Source: Chitinivibrionales bacterium (GTDB lineage Bacteria; Fibrobacterota; Chitinivibrionia; Chitinivibrionales; WJKA01). Taken from it: 36,175 nt of DNA. The position numbers and the translations under genes are program-made. The stretch lies in NCBI GenBank assembly GCA_014728215.1, contig WJLZ01000193.1:1-36175 (forward strand), read 5' to 3'. The notes under the pieces are model-generated. The model did no database searches and was not told the DNA's origin. It was given only the letters and a program-made list of their open reading frames with translations. Below are positions 32,812 through 36,175 of the stretch, in pieces (position 1 is the stretch's first letter; each line of letters opens with the position of its first letter).

Positions 32812-32948
32812 AAGCTAAGCCCCTGGGTACAATAAATGGCAAGAATTATGAAAATATCGGCAAAAATTGTCGACTAGTATTAATTTATACTATATCTCAG
32901 TCTCATAAATCATAACAATACCTCGGAAGAGGGTCAAGAAATTTCTTC

Positions 32949-35153
32949 ATGAATCGTTCAAAAGACCAAATTGTCAGCGTCGGTTTCCCTGTCGCTATTC
33001 CCGGTGTTTTCGATTACATACTCCCCGAGAAATTCGAAGGCAAGGTTGTTCGAGGCGCACCGGTGCTGGTTGAAGTCAGGAAAACAAAACTCTGGGGAGT
33101 GATCGTTCAATTCAAGGATTCATCGCCCTGCAAAAAACTCAAACCGGTACTGGAGATTAAAACCGGAAAATGGACCGATTCAAACCGTTCGCTTATCGAG
33201 TTGTATGAGTGGATCGCATCCTATTATCAGTGTGAAATCGGTAAGGTATTCAAGCCGGTGGTGCGCAAAAAACTCATGGAGACCGCACCCAAAGAGGTAA
33301 TAAACTACCGAATAGCAAATCCGGAGGTAGGAAATCTCACCCCGCGTCAAAAGGAAGTCCTCACCGGTCTACTTTCGGACAGCGCCCATGAATGGACCGG
33401 CCCGGTCCTTCAGAAAGAAAAAGGTATTTCCCATTCCCTGCTCTCAGCGCTCTGTTCCAAAGGAGCACTGGTACGGGAGCGGAAAACTGTAATCAGGGAA
33501 GCCACCGAACTCAGCAGAGGCGGTGAAAAAATGGAGATATGCCTTACTACAAAGCAGGAAGCCGTCTTTTCCACTCTGAAAAGAGCACTTGCCACTCCTG
33601 CAAAACCCTACCTTCTTCACGGTATTACCGGCAGCGGTAAAACCTATGTCTATATCGAACTCGCCAAAACGGCATGTGCTATGGGCAAAGGGGTTATCAT
33701 TCTGGTTCCCGAAATATCATTAACGCCCCAGACAATTCAGCGGTTTAAGAATGCCATGGGTGATGTAATTGCCGTGATGCACAGCCGGATGTCGGATGGC
33801 GAGCGGCGAGACAGCCTCGAACAGGTGGTGACCGGCAAAAAGCGGGTCCTGATCGGCGCCCGGAGCGCCATACTGGCACCCATGGATAATGTGGGGTTGA
33901 TCATTGTCGATGAAGAACATGATTCGAGCTATAAGCAAGGAGAAATGGAGCCTCGCTACAATGCCCGGGATACCGCAGTGATGAGAGGGAAATTCCAGCA
34001 AGCCCTGGTTGTGCTCGGAAGTGCAACGCCATCGATGGAAAGTTATCATAACGCTCTCCAGGGAAAATATTCCCTTCTGGAACTGAAAAAAAGAGTCGGT
34101 ATCGCCAGACTTCCCCTGGTCGAGATAGTCGACATGAATGCCGAACATAAAGAAAACAACTGGACATTCCTCTCCCGTCTTCTCCACTGGCGGATTACCG
34201 AGACACTCAAAAAGGGAAGGCAGATTATTCTACTTCTTAACAGAAGAGGTTATTCGGTATCCCTTATCTGTAAAGATTGCGGTCATACCTATATGTGCCC
34301 CAACTGTTCGGTGCACCTTACCTATCACCGGGTGGAGTTCTCAATGAAGTGTCATCAGTGCGGCCACATGATACGCGCTCCGGAGGTGTGTCCCAAATGT
34401 AAGGGAGAACATATCAAATACAGGGGAACCGGCATTCAGAAAGCCGAAGAGTATCTTCGTGATGTTTTCCCCGATGCTCGCATATTGAGGATGGACCAGG
34501 ATACCACCCGGAGAAAGGGGGCGCATGTATCGATCCTGGAAAGTTTTGCCGAAAAGAAAGCCGATATCCTTCTGGGTACCCAGATGGTGGCAAAGGGACT
34601 CGATTTCCCCGGTGTCGCCTTAGTAGGCGTTCTTCAGGCAGATATCGCGCTTCATATACCCGATTTTCGCTCTTCGGAAAGAACATTTCATCTCCTCACC
34701 CAGGTAGCAGGACGGGCCGGGAGAAGTGATGACACCGGCGAGGTTATTATCCAGACCTATTTCCCTCAAGACCCGGCTATCATCATGGCAAAGGAGCACG
34801 ATTTTTTCGGTTTTTTCGATCGGGAGATTGAGAGCCGTAAAGCATTGTTCTATCCTCCCCACGGACGGTTGGCGCGAATCATTGTTCAGGGAGCAGAAGA
34901 GGTCAGGGTCCGCGAGGCAATCGGCCGTATCGTTGTGGAGGCGAAAAGGGCCGCTCCAGACGGAATTATCCTCCTGGGACCCTCACCGGCAATTATCAGC
35001 CGAATCAAAAACGACTTTCGCTATTCGTTGATTTGTAAGAGTAACAGTGTATCCTTACTCAATAAGGTGCTTGCCCGGATCCGAATGGGGCCGGTAAAAA
35101 AGATGAAAAATATCAAGGTTATCGTTGATATCGATCCTTATTCGATGATGTAA
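32949..35153 (+). CDS. priA: Primosomal replication-restart helicase PriA
   Basis: The product is 734 aa. An N-terminal 3'-end-binding domain is followed by SF2 helicase motifs: Walker A HGITGSGKTYVY (about 224-235), motif II DEEH (321-324), and motif III GSATP. The eight zinc cysteines lie in CKDCGHTYMCPNC (C441-C453) and CHQCGHM...CPKC (C468-C484). LLGTQMVAKGLDFPGV and QVAGRAGRS are motifs V and VI. PriA reloads the replisome at stalled forks. GAGGG lies 15 nt before the ATG, a rather long spacing. It is divergent from the fapA-like gene across 137 bp. Confidence 0.96.
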   Translation: MNRSKDQIVSVGFPVAIPGVFDYILPEKFEGKVVRGAPVLVEVRKTKLWGVIVQFKDSSPCKKLKPVLEIKTGKWTDSNRSLIELYEWIASYYQCEIGKVFKPVVRKKLMETAPKEVINYRIANPEVGNLTPRQKEVLTGLLSDSAHEWTGPVLQKEKGISHSLLSALCSKGALVRERKTVIREATELSRGGEKMEICLTTKQEAVFSTLKRALATPAKPYLLHGITGSGKTYVYIELAKTACAMGKGVIILVPEISLTPQTIQRFKNAMGDVIAVMHSRMSDGERRDSLEQVVTGKKRVLIGARSAILAPMDNVGLIIVDEEHDSSYKQGEMEPRYNARDTAVMRGKFQQALVVLGSATPSMESYHNALQGKYSLLELKKRVGIARLPLVEIVDMNAEHKENNWTFLSRLLHWRITETLKKGRQIILLLNRRGYSVSLICKDCGHTYMCPNCSVHLTYHRVEFSMKCHQCGHMIRAPEVCPKCKGEHIKYRGTGIQKAEEYLRDVFPDARILRMDQDTTRRKGAHVSILESFAEKKADILLGTQMVAKGLDFPGVALVGVLQADIALHIPDFRSSERTFHLLTQVAGRAGRSDDTGEVIIQTYFPQDPAIIMAKEHDFFGFFDREIESRKALFYPPHGRLARIIVQGAEEVRVREAIGRIVVEAKRAAPDGIILLGPSPAIISRIKNDFRYSLICKSNSVSLLNKVLARIRMGPVKKMKNIKVIVDIDPYSMM

Positions 35154-35161
35154 CAGATTGA

Positions 35162-36175
35162 ATGGAACCAGCTAAAATTATAGAAGGCAAAAAATGGCAA
35201 TGGGCCGGCAAGATTGCGGTTACCGCAATTTTCCTGTATCTGGCCAACAGGAGTATCAGGGGAAGTGACCTTACACAGGTATGGTCGAAAGTGACATTCT
35301 TTCCTGTTGTTCTCACCCTGGCTTTCAGCATTGCAGGATTTCTGCTTCAGGCTCGACGGTGGCAGATTATTCTCGCCCATGACAGCTTTCCTTCAGGCTA
35401 CCGGATCGCGCTCAAGACTGTTTTGTGGGGCAATACCCTCGCCTTTATCACCCCCGGGAGAGTGGGGGAGTTTCTCCGCGGCCTCGAAGTGGATACTCAT
35501 CGGAAAGGCGATTCGGTTATCGCAGTGATTGTGGAGAAAGCCTACATTGTCGGCACGACCGCACTTATCGGACTCCTCTGTTTTGCCGGTAATATATTTA
35601 TCGTACAGAAAACACCCCGGGTCAATGAAGTTGTTCTTTTGTGTATGATTATCCTTCTGGCACTCTTTGTCGCTGCGGTGTTCTGGAAACGGGACATTGT
35701 CAAGGAAAAACATGCCTTTATGAAATATATCGCCCGGGCATGGAAAATGTTTCCCCGTCTGTATACCTTCGCCGGACAACGTGCCCTTCTCTATTCACTG
35801 CTCATTCACGGAATTCTGATCCTGCAGACTGCATTGTTATTCAGGATGTTTGGAAGCACCGATATGCTTGTCAATTACCTGGCCGCCGGGCAGGCCTATG
35901 CATTCATGATATTTATCCCCTTCTCAATTGCAAATATCGGTATCCGGGAGTACAGCTTCGCACTCTTCCTGTCAAGCGGCGCTATCGCCGAAACGCTGGA
36001 AGGGCCGGTGTCGAGTATCAGCCTGGGGGCATCGATGATGATTTTAGGGGCGAATATATTTTTTCCAGCCTTCGTGGGACTGATCTGGGAACTGGTTGAT
36101 AGTCGGGGGAGAGGGAGAGATGGTGAGGGGAGAAAAACGACGCGACGACGCGACGACGCGACGACACGACGACAC
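35162..36175 (+). CDS. Lysylphosphatidylglycerol synthase-like/UPF0104 flippase-type membrane protein, C-terminus open
   Basis: From ATG 35162, 8 nt after priA, 338 codons run to the window edge without a stop. The UPF0104/LPG-synthase transmembrane family is shown by GFLLQARRWQIIL, TVLWGNTLAFITPGRVGEFLRG, VIVEKAYIVGTTALIGLL, FIPFSIANIGIREYSFALFL and about seven or eight helices. Such proteins act as lipid flippases or polyprenyl-linked glycan transporters; the substrate is not predictable here. After the last helix (IFFPAFVGLIWELVD) the frame enters a purine-rich stretch and then an 8-bp tandem repeat encoding RRRDDATT-type low complexity. Either the true C-terminus lies just beyond, or the tail is a repeat expansion. 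Confidence 0.8.
   Translation, partial: MEPAKIIEGKKWQWAGKIAVTAIFLYLANRSIRGSDLTQVWSKVTFFPVVLTLAFSIAGFLLQARRWQIILAHDSFPSGYRIALKTVLWGNTLAFITPGRVGEFLRGLEVDTHRKGDSVIAVIVEKAYIVGTTALIGLLCFAGNIFIVQKTPRVNEVVLLCMIILLALFVAAVFWKRDIVKEKHAFMKYIARAWKMFPRLYTFAGQRALLYSLLIHGILILQTALLFRMFGSTDMLVNYLAAGQAYAFMIFIPFSIANIGIREYSFALFLSSGAIAETLEGPVSSISLGASMMILGANIFFPAFVGLIWELVDSRGRGRDGEGRKTTRRRDDATTRRH
36137..36175. repeat. 8-bp tandem repeat (ACGACGCG) at the right edge
   Basis: Three perfect ACGACGCG units (36137-36160) are followed by ACGACACG and a partial ACGACAC that runs off the window. Eight is not a multiple of three, so in the coding frame the repeat yields an 8-residue period. Confidence 0.9.

Noticed and set aside
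1-36175. CRISPR array, prophage, insertion sequence or rRNA operon
   Set aside because: I saw no regularly spaced repeats, transposase, integrase, phage structural genes or rRNA-like conserved stretches.

Overview
The window reads as a piece of chromosome from an uncultured-type, Gram-negative bacterium of moderate GC. A short housekeeping-type sigma-70 (286 aa, without the long region 1.1), exported beta-barrel-like and Ig-repeat proteins, and DxNxDG-type repeats point to the FCB side of the tree, for example Fibrobacterota/Chitinivibrionia or a related candidate phylum. This placement is inference; no rRNA gene is present. Both ends are open: a BNR/sortilin-like gene is cut at base 1, and a flippase-like membrane protein runs off base 36175 inside an 8-bp tandem repeat, so the right edge may be a contig end.

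Layout. 1-2000: partial exported beta-propeller (-), a frameshifted remnant (+), a VapBC toxin-antitoxin pair (-) with a symmetric operator-like site, and a gene-poor stretch with a short repeat. 2000-6950 (+): AI-2E family permease; a 777-aa fusion of a cyclic-nucleotide-binding-like domain, acetate kinase and PduL phosphotransacylase; a multi-pass acyltransferase-like protein. 6950-8640 (-): sigma factor, cysteine-free HesB/IscA-like protein and MerR/HspR-like regulator, behind a good sigma-70 promoter. 8930-12480 (+): SAM methyltransferase with a complete osmoprotectant-type ABC transporter, then a small unknown gene. 12565-19760 (+): tRNA-Leu(CAG), mutL, tandem-STAS protein, mtaB, two HDOD genes, ftsY and a small zinc ribbon. 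19780-21950 (-): a membrane-anchored protein with a STAS-like end, tsaD and a 48-aa membrane peptide, behind a full-consensus promoter that leaves almost no leader. 22070-23810 (+): receiver-RsbW-like kinase fusion, a receiver lacking its phospho-acceptor, and a small exported protein. 23830-28100 (-): a 1158-aa Ig-repeat (Big-1-like) surface protein overlapping a small beta-barrel-like gene. 28230-30345 (+): PDZ/radical-SAM/DUF512 protein and an RsuA/RluB-type pseudouridine synthase. 30547-32811 (-): FapA-like DUF342 protein. 32949-36175 (+): priA and the partial flippase-like gene.

How the parts fit. Translation and genome-maintenance genes (mutL, mtaB, ftsY, tsaD, rluB, priA, tRNA-Leu) are interleaved with a scattered set of partner-switch-type signalling modules: two STAS domains, a possible membrane-tethered STAS, a receiver-anti-sigma-kinase fusion, a pseudo-receiver, HDOD proteins and a sigma factor. 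The most unusual single gene is the cNMP-AckA-PduL fusion, a whole acetate/acetyl-phosphate/acetyl-CoA pathway in one chain with a sensor-like head. The most unusual gene pair is the Ig-repeat protein with its 4-bp-overlapping barrel-like partner, which may be a new secretion or surface-display arrangement.
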